From positions 1 to 56,863 of the forward strand of contig CAKOVP010000004.1 of NCBI GenBank assembly GCA_934122035.1: a stretch of 56,863 nucleotides of DNA, in the 5' to 3' direction. The notes under the pieces were generated by a model. The model saw only the letters and a program-made list of their open reading frames with translations, had not been told where the DNA came from and ran no database searches. The position numbers were made by a program, and so were the translations under genes. Position 1 is the first letter of the stretch; every line of letters begins with the position of its first letter. Of this stretch, positions 1-7,545 are shown piece after piece. The stretch comes from an uncultured Clostridia bacterium (lineage in GTDB: Bacteria > Bacillota > Clostridia > TANB77 > CAG-508).

Positions 1-680
1 AAATCTATTAATCTTATTTTTTTAGAAGTATTTTCATTATCAAAATCTTTACCATAAGAAGCAACATGTATTCCTGTAATTACAACTTCTTTTATGTTTT
101 CTTTTACAATCTTTTCAATTTCAGAAACAACACTTTCAATCTTTCTACTTCTTATTCTTCCTCTTGCATATGGAATTATACAGTATGAGCAAAACATATT
201 ACATCCATCTTGAACTTTTACAACTGCTCTATTTTTTTCCGTATATGTAACATCACCAAAGTCTAAAAATTCTTTCTGTTTTGATACATCATCTATTTCC
301 GCTTCTTGATTTCTTTTTTCCTGTTCGGCCATTTCTTTTATATATTTTTCCACAATTTGTACAATTTCATTTTTCTCATTTATACCTAAAATTATATCTA
401 TTTCTGGAATTTGCTCTAATTCATTTTTGGCAACTTGTGCATAACAGCCACACACAACTAAAACAGCAATAGGATTAATTTCTTTAACTCTTCTAAGCAT
501 CTGCCTAGATTTTCTTTCTGCCATATTGGTAACAGTACACGTATTTATTACATAGATGTCTGCTTTTTGTGTATTTTCGACTATTTCATAATTATTTTTT
601 ATAAATTGCTGTTCCATAGCATTTGTTTCATATTGGTTTACTTTACATCCCAACGTATAAAATGCAACTGTTTTATTCAT
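1..680 (-). CDS. mtaB: tRNA t6A37 methylthiotransferase MtaB (3' part beyond window)
   Basis: Radical-SAM methylthiotransferase that converts t6A to ms2t6A at position 37 of tRNAs reading ANN codons. Reading from the ATG at 678-680, the protein begins MNKTVAFYTLGCKVNQYE, the signature of the MtaB branch (GCKVNQYE, where MiaB has GCQMN). Further Cys residues of the N-terminal UPF0004 cluster follow in INTCTV and VVCGCYA. The radical-SAM triad CNMFCSYC lies near residue 155-162, followed by IIPYARGR. Only about 226 residues are inside the window, so the rest of the radical-SAM domain and the TRAM domain lie to the left. An AAGGA ribosome binding site sits about 11 nt before the ATG, and a 17-nt-spaced promoter lies upstream. 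Identification is firm. Confidence 0.93.
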   Translation of the reverse strand, partial: MNKTVAFYTLGCKVNQYETNAMEQQFIKNNYEIVENTQKADIYVINTCTVTNMAERKSRQMLRRVKEINPIAVLVVCGCYAQVAKNELEQIPEIDIILGINEKNEIVQIVEKYIKEMAEQEKRNQEAEIDDVSKQKEFLDFGDVTYTEKNRAVVKVQDGCNMFCSYCIIPYARGRIRSRKIESVVSEIEKIVKENIKEVVITGIHVASYGKDFDNENTSKKIRLID

Positions 681-750
681 TTAAAGTTCATTCCTTACAA
701 TATATTTAGGTTTTATTTTGTCTCCTATAGACGTTAAATCTCATTAAAAT

Positions 751-779
751 ATTATACATAAAATTTAATTACCTGTCTA
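751..779 (-). promoter_or_regulatory. Promoter of mtaB
   Basis: On the minus strand TAGACA (774-779) and TATAAT (751-756) are separated by 17 nt, with TG just before the -10. It would start transcription about 65 nt before the mtaB ATG. Confidence 0.6.
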
Positions 780-880
780 TTTTAGCACGTTTCGGCTAAA
801 TTAGCAATAACAAATGGTTCTTCCTGCAATATTTTATTTATTTTTGGAAATTAGTATTACTTTCCTAATAAAAAAAAGAA

Positions 881-908
881 TAAGCGGTGCTTATTATAGC
901 ACCGCTTA
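881..908 (-). terminator. Rho-independent terminator of the 928-1149 gene
   Basis: A perfect 10-bp stem (TAAGCGGTGC / GCACCGCTTA) with an 8-nt loop. On the minus strand it is followed within two bases by a run of eight T. It lies 20 nt beyond the stop codon of the small gene at 928-1149. Confidence 0.85.
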
Positions 909-927
909 CTTAAAAGGGCCTAAGAAC

Positions 928-1149
928 TTATGCTGGAACCTTCATCCATACGCTCCAGCCACTCTCTTCCGGAAGTGCTTTGTAAAGCATTCCAGGGAAA
1001 CGTTCGGTAAAAAACGAGATCATGTTGAGTGCCTTCATTTCTGTAAGAGCACTGCCAATCCCAGTCTTCTCCTGGGTTTCAGAGGTGGGGGTTGCAGGAA
1101 GAATTTTCTCCCATCCGTTCTTTTTTGCTTCGTCAATGTTGTTAGGCAT
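928..1149 (-). CDS. Small hypothetical protein, foreign-looking base composition
   Basis: Unrecognised 73-residue protein starting MPNNIDEAKKNGWEK and ending in WSVWMKVPA. No membrane segment, Cys pair or known motif is visible; it is probably a small soluble protein. The reading frame is supported by a complete expression unit: an AAAGGAGG ribosome binding site 10 nt before the ATG, a 17-nt-spaced extended -10 promoter, and a strong terminator 20 nt after the stop. Base composition and codon choice (CTC, CCG, GGG and GAG-type codons in a near-balanced background) differ sharply from the very AT-rich neighbours mtaB and trmH. The genes at 6604 and 7150 share this style. A plus-strand frame at 814-1185 overlaps it but lacks signals. 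Function is unknown. Confidence 0.6.
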   Translation of the reverse strand: MPNNIDEAKKNGWEKILPATPTSETQEKTGIGSALTEMKALNMISFFTERFPGMLYKALPEESGWSVWMKVPA

Positions 1150-1198
1150 TGGACTAAAGCCTCCTTTAAAAATTATTTATCCTAACGGACATAAAAAC

Positions 1199-1227
1199 AT
1201 TATAGCATATTTTCTCTTATTTTTCAA
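1199..1227 (-). promoter_or_regulatory. Promoter of the 928-1149 gene
   Basis: Minus-strand TTGAAA (1222-1227), a 17-nt spacer, then TATAAT (1199-1204) preceded by TGc. This is an extended -10 close to consensus. A GC-rich inverted repeat lies four bases upstream of the -35. Confidence 0.7.
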
Positions 1228-1230
1228 GTA

Positions 1231-1256
1231 TTGCGTCGGACAACCGTTCGACACAA
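1231..1256. repeat. GC-rich inverted repeat next to the small-gene promoter
   Basis: TTGcGTCGGAC, loop AACC, GTTCGACaCAA. The inner 7-bp stem contains one G-T pair and the arms extend outward after one mismatch. It stands between the trmH 3' end and the -35 of the 928-1149 gene. It could be an operator, the trmH terminator (the T-run is poor on that strand), or a relic of insertion. No function is assigned. Confidence 0.45.
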
Positions 1257-1275
1257 TCTGACATTTTTTTACATT

Positions 1276-2076
1276 TTATTTATTTATATTCTTTTTTATT
1301 TTTTGTCTTACATATTCATAAAGCATTATTCCTGTTGCAACAGATGCGTTTAAGCTTTCTGTTTTACCAAACATTGGTATTTTTACTTTACTATCTGCCA
1401 TTTGCTGTACTTCTTTTGTTACTCCATTTGCTTCGTTTCCAATTACTATTATTTTTTTATTATAGTCTATATCATAAATACTGTTTTCTGTATCTAGTGA
1501 TGTTGCAACTACTTTAAATTTGTTTTTTTTAGCCTCTTTTAATGTATTTACTAATGAATTTGTTTCTATTATTTTTATTCTTAATATTGCTCCCATTGTA
1601 GACCTTACAACTTTTGGATTATATGCATCTGCAGTATTTTTTGTAACTATAATTTGTTTTAAATTTATACTATCTGCAGTTCTTAATATTGTTCCCAAAT
1701 TTCCTGGATCTTGAATTCCATCTAATGCAAGTATTAAGTCTGCTTTATAATCTATTTCTTCTTTATTTGGCTTTTTTATTATAGCTAAAATTCCTTGTGG
1801 AGCAACAACATCTGTTAAAATTTCAAATACTTTTTTGCTAACATAAATGCAATTATATTTTGCAATAGCATACATTAACTTTTGAGGAATTGCAGCAGAA
1901 GTTGTGCAATCTTCACAAATTACTATTTTTTCAATTTGGGCATTTTCTTCTATTGCCTCTTCTATAACCTTTATTCCCTCTATTACATAAACTCCCGCTT
2001 CATCTCTGTACTTTTTTTCTTTTAGCTTTTTTATTTGCTTTACAATTTCATTATCTTTACTTGTTATTACTTGCAT
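1276..2076 (-). CDS. TrmH/SpoU-family RNA 2'-O-methyltransferase
   Basis: SAM-dependent ribose methyltransferase of the SPOUT superfamily acting on rRNA or tRNA; the exact target cannot be read from sequence. The N-terminal substrate-binding domain (about residues 1-100) begins MQVITSKDNEIVKQI. The SPOUT knot motifs are LDGIQDPGNLGTILRTAD (motif 1), VIGNEANGV (motif 2) and IPMFGKTESLNASVA (motif 3). The start is placed at the ATG at 2074-2076, because AGGAAGG lies 10 nt before it. The upstream in-frame ATG at 2109 has no ribosome binding site, which gives 266 residues. It shares strand with mfd (106 nt away). Family assignment is firm, specificity open. Confidence 0.9.
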   Translation of the reverse strand: MQVITSKDNEIVKQIKKLKEKKYRDEAGVYVIEGIKVIEEAIEENAQIEKIVICEDCTTSAAIPQKLMYAIAKYNCIYVSKKVFEILTDVVAPQGILAIIKKPNKEEIDYKADLILALDGIQDPGNLGTILRTADSINLKQIIVTKNTADAYNPKVVRSTMGAILRIKIIETNSLVNTLKEAKKNKFKVVATSLDTENSIYDIDYNKKIIVIGNEANGVTKEVQQMADSKVKIPMFGKTESLNASVATGIMLYEYVRQKIKKNINK

Positions 2077-2182
2077 TATCAACATTCCTTCCTCTAACAA
2101 CAAATTCAAAAAATATTATGCATAATAAGCTTTAATTACTATAAGATTTTAATTTAAAGCATTACTCTTAGCATCCGCTATA

Positions 2183-5100
2183 TTACTTTGCAATATTTTC
2201 ACTTGAACCAATTGTAATTAACATCTCTTTTATTTTTTCTATGATTTCTTTTTCGTCTTTACTATTTACTCTTAATGTTATGTATGGTTCTACTCCTGCA
2301 GAGAATCTTAAGTCTAGTCCATATTTTGAAACCAGTGCTTTTACTGTATTTTCATCAACTTTTATGTTTTCTCTATCTAAATTTAATACTATAGATTTTT
2401 CTTTTTGAGTTACCTTTATAACAGCTGCTTTTCTTGCAAGTATTTTTATTCTTGCAATTTCAATTAAATTTTCAACTTCTTCTGGCATACTTCCATATCT
2501 ATCTATTATTTCGTCTATTACATCTTCTATATCTTTATTTGTTCTGCATAGAGCAATATCTTGATATATTTCTATTTTTTGAGAACTATCTTCTATGTAG
2601 CTATCTGGAATATAGCTAGAAAGATTAATTTCAATTTGAACTTCTTGTTCTTGTTTAACTTCAATTCCTTGCATTTCTTTAACAACTTCATCTAATAGTT
2701 TGCAGTAAGTATCATATCCAACCTGTTCCATATGTCCAGACTGAATTTCTCCAAGCATACTTCCTGCTCCTCTTATTTCTAAGTCTCTCATTGCAATTTT
2801 AAAACCAGAACCAAATTCTGTAAATTCTTTTATTGCTTTTAATCTTTTATCTGCAATTTCTGATAATAGTTTATCCCTTCTATAGGTAATATATGCATAA
2901 CCTTGTCTATCTGATCTACCAACTCTTCCTCTTATTTGATAAAGCTGTGCTAGTCCTAATCTATCTGCATTTTCTACGATTATTGTATTTGCATTTGGAA
3001 TGTCTATTCCAGATTCTAATATTGTTGTACAAACTAGTACGTCTATTTTATGCTCTATAAATTCTTGCATTATACTTTCTATTTGAGCACCTGTCATTTT
3101 GCCATGTGCAAAGTCTACTTTTGCCTCTGGAACTAATTTTGATATTTCATCTGCTTTTTTTATTATTTGTTCTACGTTATTAAATAGATAAAATACTTGA
3201 CCTTTTCTTTCTAATTCTTTTGTTATAGCTTCTTTTATAACTTCTTTATCGTATTCTAATACATAAGTCTGAACAGGCTTTCTATTTTGTGGTGGTTCAT
3301 AAATAACAGACATATCTCTTACGCCAACAATAGACATATGCAATGTTCTTGGTATTGGAGTTGCTGTCATTGTTAGTACATCTATATTTTCTTTTAATTT
3401 TTTAATTTTTTCTTTGTCTTTAACGCCAAATCTATGTTCTTCGTCTATTATTAAAAGTCCTAAGTCTTTAAACTCCACATCTTTACTAAGTAATCTGTGT
3501 GTTCCAACTACAACATCTACTTCACCAAGTTTTAGTTTTCTTACAACTTCTTCTTGCTCTTTTTTTGTTCTAAATCTATTTAGTAATTCTACTTTAATTG
3601 CAAAACCTTCCATTCTAGATTTAAATTCTTCATATTGTTGATTTGCAAGTATTGTTGTTGGTACCAAATATGCAACCTGCTTTTGGTCCATTACTGCCTT
3701 AAAAGCAGCTCTTATTGCAACTTCGGTTTTTCCATAACCAACATCACCACAAAGTAGTCTGTCCATTGGTTTATCTGATTCCATATCTTTTTTTACTTCT
3801 GAAATACATCTTAATTGGTCATCTGTTTCCTGATATGGAAAATTGTCTTCAAATTGTTTTTGCCAAGGTGTATCTTTAGAAAACATAAAGCCTTTTGCTT
3901 TTTGTCTTCTTGCATATAATTCTATTAAATCTCTTGCAACTTCTTTTAAGTTCGATTTAACTCTTGCTTTTGTGTTTTCCCATTCTTTGCTTCCAAGTCT
4001 ATTTAGCTTTGGCTCACCTTCTCCTCCACCAACAAACTTTCTAATGTTGTCTAACATATCTGTTGGCACATATAAAACATCATCATTTTTGTATTTTACT
4101 TTTATATAGTCTTTGGTTATTCCATCTGCCGTTGTTATAGTATTTACACCAATATAAATTCCTATACCTTGTGTTTTATGAACAACATAATCTCCTGCTC
4201 GTAAGTCTGCAAATACTACTTTTTCACCTTGCTTAAAAGCATCTGAATTTTTCTTCTTTTTAACTTCTCCATTTATAAAATCTTCGCCAGTAATTACTAA
4301 TGTATTTAGTTCAAAATCTTCAAATCCAGAAGATAGACTTCCATTGGAAATTATTACTATTCCCTTTTCTAAATTTTCTTCTATGGAACTTTGGTAAATT
4401 TTTTCTTCTGGTTCTTCTAATTTTTCTATATACTTATACTTAATTTCTTCTGGTTCTAGTAGGTCTTCTATTTTTTTAGCACCCTGCTCATTTCCAGAAA
4501 GTATGATTATTTTTTTCTTTTCTTCTTGTGCTTTTTTTATTTCTGTTGTAAGTAAGTTTAGTTCACTTTTAAAGAAATGCACATCTCTATATTTAAAATT
4601 AAACACGTTATTAGAAGATTTTATATTACTTGTTTCTTTTAATAAATCTGTTTCATATAAATATACTTTTTGTCTGTTTATATCTTCTATTTTTATTTGA
4701 TCAATATTTTTTATTGAGTCTGGAACTATTCTGCCTTTATCTAGTAGATTTTCTATTAAATTATTATTGTCTCTTATTATATTTTCTTGTCTTGCATTTA
4801 CTTTATCTATATCATCTATTAATAGCAAATATTGACCGTCTAAGTAATCTATAAATGTGTTTTGATTTTTATAAAATATATTAAAATACTTGTCTATTTT
4901 ACTAATATAATCTCCAGATTTAATTAGTTCTATGTCTTCTCTTATGTTTTTTTGATTTTCTTCATCCAAAACTTTTGATAGTACATTTTTTTCTATTTTA
5001 TCGCAAATTTCTTCTATGTTTTGCGTAACTATTAGCTCATGAGATGGGTATACTGTTACTTCTTCTAACATTTTTATTGTTCTTTGAGATGTTATGCTAA

Positions 5101-5731
5101 AGCTTCTTACAGAATCTACTTCGTCTCCCCAAAACTCGATTCTTATGCCTTGTGTTTTAGTAGTTCCAATGTCTAGTATTCCACCTCTTATTGCAAATTG
5201 ACCTTTTCCATCTACAATTTCCGATCTTTCATAGCCTAAATTTACTAATGCTTTTTTTAAACTTTCTTGGTCAAAGTTTTTTCCAACTTTAAATTCCAAT
5301 ACTGTATTGTATATTTCTTCTCTAGAAATCATTTTTTGCATTAGAGCTTCTATTGTTGTAACAACTATTAACTTTTCCTTTGAAGCCTTCTTTTTAGACT
5401 GAGCATATATTTTGTTTAATGTGTCTATTCTTTCATATGGAAGGTCTTTGCTTTCCGCAATATAGTCATATGATGCAACTTCTCTTTTAGGAAAATATAC
5501 AACATTGTTTGTAAAGTATTGTAAATCTTTAATTATTTTTCTTGCTTGTAACTCATTATATGTTAATATACAAATATTTTGATTTGTATATTTTTTAGTT
5601 GCTTCTATTAGCTGTGTTTTTCCAACGCTAGATAAGCCCGCAATCATTATGGGGCTTATTTTTTCTTTTATTTTTGAAATGTATTCTGAAAATTTCGGTT
5701 TATTTTCAAGTTCTTTTATTAGAAAATTCAT
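2183..5731 (-). CDS. mfd: Transcription-repair coupling factor Mfd
   Basis: DNA translocase that removes RNA polymerase stalled at lesions and recruits UvrA. At 1182 residues it is of normal length for the family. The UvrB-like N-terminal part contains FAIRGGILDIG. The CarD/RNAP-interaction domain is near residue 510 (GDYVVHKTQGIGIY). Superfamily-2 motor: Walker A GDVGYGKTEVAIRAAFKA near 660, DEEHRFG near 763, TMTATPIPRTLHMS, and motif VI QIRGRVGRSDRQGYAY. The C-terminal D7/TRCF domain follows. The start ATG is preceded by GGAAAGGA. It is followed by trmH on the same strand and preceded by the DnaQ-like gene 151 nt away. Confidence 0.98.
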   Translation of the reverse strand: MNFLIKELENKPKFSEYISKIKEKISPIMIAGLSSVGKTQLIEATKKYTNQNICILTYNELQARKIIKDLQYFTNNVVYFPKREVASYDYIAESKDLPYERIDTLNKIYAQSKKKASKEKLIVVTTIEALMQKMISREEIYNTVLEFKVGKNFDQESLKKALVNLGYERSEIVDGKGQFAIRGGILDIGTTKTQGIRIEFWGDEVDSVRSFSITSQRTIKMLEEVTVYPSHELIVTQNIEEICDKIEKNVLSKVLDEENQKNIREDIELIKSGDYISKIDKYFNIFYKNQNTFIDYLDGQYLLLIDDIDKVNARQENIIRDNNNLIENLLDKGRIVPDSIKNIDQIKIEDINRQKVYLYETDLLKETSNIKSSNNVFNFKYRDVHFFKSELNLLTTEIKKAQEEKKKIIILSGNEQGAKKIEDLLEPEEIKYKYIEKLEEPEEKIYQSSIEENLEKGIVIISNGSLSSGFEDFELNTLVITGEDFINGEVKKKKNSDAFKQGEKVVFADLRAGDYVVHKTQGIGIYIGVNTITTADGITKDYIKVKYKNDDVLYVPTDMLDNIRKFVGGGEGEPKLNRLGSKEWENTKARVKSNLKEVARDLIELYARRQKAKGFMFSKDTPWQKQFEDNFPYQETDDQLRCISEVKKDMESDKPMDRLLCGDVGYGKTEVAIRAAFKAVMDQKQVAYLVPTTILANQQYEEFKSRMEGFAIKVELLNRFRTKKEQEEVVRKLKLGEVDVVVGTHRLLSKDVEFKDLGLLIIDEEHRFGVKDKEKIKKLKENIDVLTMTATPIPRTLHMSIVGVRDMSVIYEPPQNRKPVQTYVLEYDKEVIKEAITKELERKGQVFYLFNNVEQIIKKADEISKLVPEAKVDFAHGKMTGAQIESIMQEFIEHKIDVLVCTTILESGIDIPNANTIIVENADRLGLAQLYQIRGRVGRSDRQGYAYITYRRDKLLSEIADKRLKAIKEFTEFGSGFKIAMRDLEIRGAGSMLGEIQSGHMEQVGYDTYCKLLDEVVKEMQGIEVKQEQEVQIEINLSSYIPDSYIEDSSQKIEIYQDIALCRTNKDIEDVIDEIIDRYGSMPEEVENLIEIARIKILARKAAVIKVTQKEKSIVLNLDRENIKVDENTVKALVSKYGLDLRFSAGVEPYITLRVNSKDEKEIIEKIKEMLITIGSSENIAK

Positions 5732-5882
5732 ATTTTATTGTATTCCTTTCCAAGGTCACAATTTAATCTAAAAAATAAAGATATTAAAAGCTTTTTTCTT
5801 ATGACTGTAGGGTTTTGAAATTTTTTATTATTGCATTTCTCATAATTAAAACTAATTTAACTTTCTATTTTTAGATTTTCCT

Positions 5883-6437
5883 TTAATAATTTTCTAGATA
5901 TTTTATATATATTTTTGCGCAACATTCACAATCAAATTCTGCTCTGTGGTAGCCTTCCTCAGTTATTCCTATACACTTAGATACTGTGTTTAGTTTATGA
6001 TTTGGCAAGTTTGGAAGCATTTTTCTACTTATTGCAACTGTGTCTACTACTTTATTTTTTGAAAAGCTTTTGCCAGAACTATTTTGCAAAAAGCTATAAT
6101 CAAAATTTGCATTGTGTGCTACAATTATATTGTTTCCAATAAATTCTACAAGTTTTGGCATTATATCTTCAACTACTGGTGCATTTTCTACCATTTTGTT
6201 AGTTATTCCTGTAATTCTTGTAATTGTAGAGGATATTGGTGCTTTCGGCTTTATTAGTGTAGAAAAAGTATCTATTTTATTTGCTCCTTCATATTTTATT
6301 GCACTTACTTCTATAAGCTCATTATACAAAGGAGATAAACCTGTTGTTTCTACGTCTATTGCAACAAATTTAACTTCTTTAGCTATTTTTTCTTTTGCTT
6401 CTTTTATTTCAGTTTGTGTGATTTTTTTATATGTCAC
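5883..6437 (-). CDS. DnaQ-like DEDDh 3'-5' exonuclease (PolC-type epsilon family)
   Basis: Exonuclease of the DnaQ/PolC proofreading fold. Exo I is VAIDVETTGLSPLYNELIE (catalytic D and E), Exo II is VAHNANFDYSFL, and Exo III is HRAEFDCE, so all DEDDh acids are present. The 184-residue protein is essentially just the exonuclease domain, so it is a stand-alone nuclease rather than part of PolC or DinG. The start is a GTG at 6435-6437 with AGGAG 10 nt upstream. It lies divergently from the foreign-looking gene at 6604. The physiological substrate is unknown. Confidence 0.88.
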   Translation of the reverse strand: MTYKKITQTEIKEAKEKIAKEVKFVAIDVETTGLSPLYNELIEVSAIKYEGANKIDTFSTLIKPKAPISSTITRITGITNKMVENAPVVEDIMPKLVEFIGNNIIVAHNANFDYSFLQNSSGKSFSKNKVVDTVAISRKMLPNLPNHKLNTVSKCIGITEEGYHRAEFDCECCAKIYIKYLENY

Positions 6438-6524
6438 TTTATAATTTCTCCTCTTTGCTATTCAAATTATATTATATTTTGCCTTAATATAATACTATAA
6501 AATGGCTTAAAAATCAATATTTAT

Positions 6525-6553
6525 TTGATTTATTCATATGATTGTGATATAAT
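6525..6553 (+). promoter_or_regulatory. Promoter of the 6604 gene
   Basis: TTGATT (6525-6530), 17-nt spacer, TATAAT (6548-6553) with an extended -10 TGa. The -35 is the right arm of a small inverted repeat AAATCAA...TTGATTT (6512-6531). Confidence 0.72.
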
Positions 6554-6603
6554 AAATTGACTGGCATTTAGCTAGTATTATTATTGAGGAGGTTTTATTT
6601 CTT

Positions 6604-7029
6604 ATGGACAATCGGTTAGGCATTTTAGGGGAATCAAAACCCGAACAGGGTTCTGTACTCGTGTATGGAACTAAGTGGAACATGGCGAACAGTCGGAGTC
6701 ACGGAATCGCTCAAGTATGGATCGCAAATGCGAACCCTTGTGACTTTTTCTTTGAGGAAGGCGACAGCATTCTTGTTGAGCTTCGCTTTTCTGCAGGACG
6801 AGTTTATACTCGCCCTGGTACCATTCGCAAAAAGGCTTTGCAGTTTTTCAAAATTGATATAAATCGTCTTGCGAGCTATGGTTCTTCCAAAGTGGAGTAT
6901 TTCCTTCAGCAGGAGAACTTAACTGAAGAAGGCAGCCAGCATTGGATCTGTGTAATTTTCCATTGCAAAGACAAGCGAGTTGGCAAAAAGATCCAAGAAA
7001 AACTTGTGAAAGCACTCCGTAATCGTTAA
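6604..7029 (+). CDS. Hypothetical protein, foreign-looking base composition
   Basis: Unrecognised 141-residue soluble protein, MDNRLGILGESKPEQGS at the N-terminus and a Lys/Arg-rich C-terminus (VGKKIQEKLVKALRNR). Scattered aromatic residues and alternating hydrophobic stretches suggest a compact alpha/beta fold, but no motif is assignable. GAGGAGG lies 11 nt before the ATG. The gene has its own promoter and its own hairpin terminator, and the next unit's promoter begins inside that terminator. Codon use (CGG, CTC, GTG, GGG) and balanced composition differ clearly from the AT-rich host genes, which suggests acquisition from elsewhere. It is one of three such units in the first 7.5 kb and one of two in tandem. 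Function is unknown. Confidence 0.72.
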   Translation: MDNRLGILGESKPEQGSVLVYGTKWNMANSRSHGIAQVWIANANPCDFFFEEGDSILVELRFSAGRVYTRPGTIRKKALQFFKIDINRLASYGSSKVEYFLQQENLTEEGSQHWICVIFHCKDKRVGKKIQEKLVKALRNR

Positions 7030-7034
7030 TCCTC

Positions 7035-7068
7035 AAACACCTGTCATTCAAATGGATGGCAGGTGTTT
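7035..7068 (+). terminator. Terminator of the 6604 gene
   Basis: Inverted repeat AAACACCTGTCAT / ATGGCAGGTGTTT (one G-T pair) followed by a T-rich tract, 5 nt after the stop codon. Confidence 0.88.
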
Positions 7069-7069
7069 T

Positions 7070-7098
7070 TTGCTTTTTTATTAATTTTGTGCTATAAT
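7070..7098 (+). promoter_or_regulatory. Promoter of the 7150 gene
   Basis: TTGCTT (7070-7075), 17-nt spacer, TATAAT (7093-7098) preceded by TGc (extended -10). The -35 overlaps the T-tract of the preceding terminator, so the two units are packed with no spare sequence. Confidence 0.68.
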
Positions 7099-7149
7099 AT
7101 AAGTATTGAGATGCATTTCTCAAATAATTTTTAAGGAGGTTGTACTTAA

Positions 7150-7506
7150 ATGAAGTACACTATTACCATTACGAAACGGAATCTGAACAGCGGTGTTTTC
7201 TGTTCGCTTTCTACTCGGGGGCAATTGCTAATTGCTATTCCTCTTAGCGATGAAGATGCAAACGCACTCTCTCTTTCAGAGCTCAACAGTATGTTTGCAC
7301 CTCTCAAGAAGGATATTCAAAAAACTCTTCACAACAGGTGGCACAATTACTATGACTTGCAGTGTTACAGAGGGCTCAGCTCTATTTATTCCTACAACAT
7401 CATCATTACACTTTCACACGCCCGAATCCCAGAAAACGAAGGACTCATTGAATTCATAGCAAAAGACATCGAGGCAATGCTTGATGCCCATCCCGAAGTA
7501 ATGTAA
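7150..7506 (+). CDS. Hypothetical protein, foreign-looking base composition
   Basis: Unrecognised 118-residue protein beginning MKYTITITKRNLNSGVF. The N-terminal half looks beta-rich; the middle holds LSLSELNSMFAPLKKDIQ, then HNRWHNYYDLQCYRGL, and the end is acidic (KDIEAMLDAHPEVM). There is no signal peptide, membrane segment or recognised motif. AAGGAGG sits 10 nt before the ATG. It has its own extended -10 promoter and a perfect-stem terminator. As with the gene at 6604, its codon use and more balanced composition contrast with the surrounding genome. It converges on the cysteine desulfurase gene, and the hairpin at 7513-7544 serves as the barrier. Function is unknown. Confidence 0.72.
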   Translation: MKYTITITKRNLNSGVFCSLSTRGQLLIAIPLSDEDANALSLSELNSMFAPLKKDIQKTLHNRWHNYYDLQCYRGLSSIYSYNIIITLSHARIPENEGLIEFIAKDIEAMLDAHPEVM

Positions 7507-7512
7507 CTTCCT

Positions 7513-7544
7513 AACAGCTGGCTATTTTATTATAGCCAGCTGTT
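7513..7544. terminator. Bidirectional terminator between 7150 gene and nifS-type gene
   Basis: Perfect 12-bp stem AACAGCTGGCTA / TAGCCAGCTGTT with TTTT following on the plus strand. It lies directly between two convergent stop codons. Confidence 0.88.
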
Positions 7545-7545
7545 T

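Noticed and set aside
814..1185. A 123-residue plus-strand frame.
   Set aside because: It overlaps the 928-1149 gene on the other strand, has no ribosome binding site or promoter, and runs through that gene's terminator hairpin.
928..7506. The three small foreign-looking genes as integron cassettes.
   Set aside because: GTTAGGC-like heptamers occur near two of the starts, but there is no paired attC-like structure at the 3' ends, no integrase, and each gene has its own promoter, which integron cassettes usually lack.
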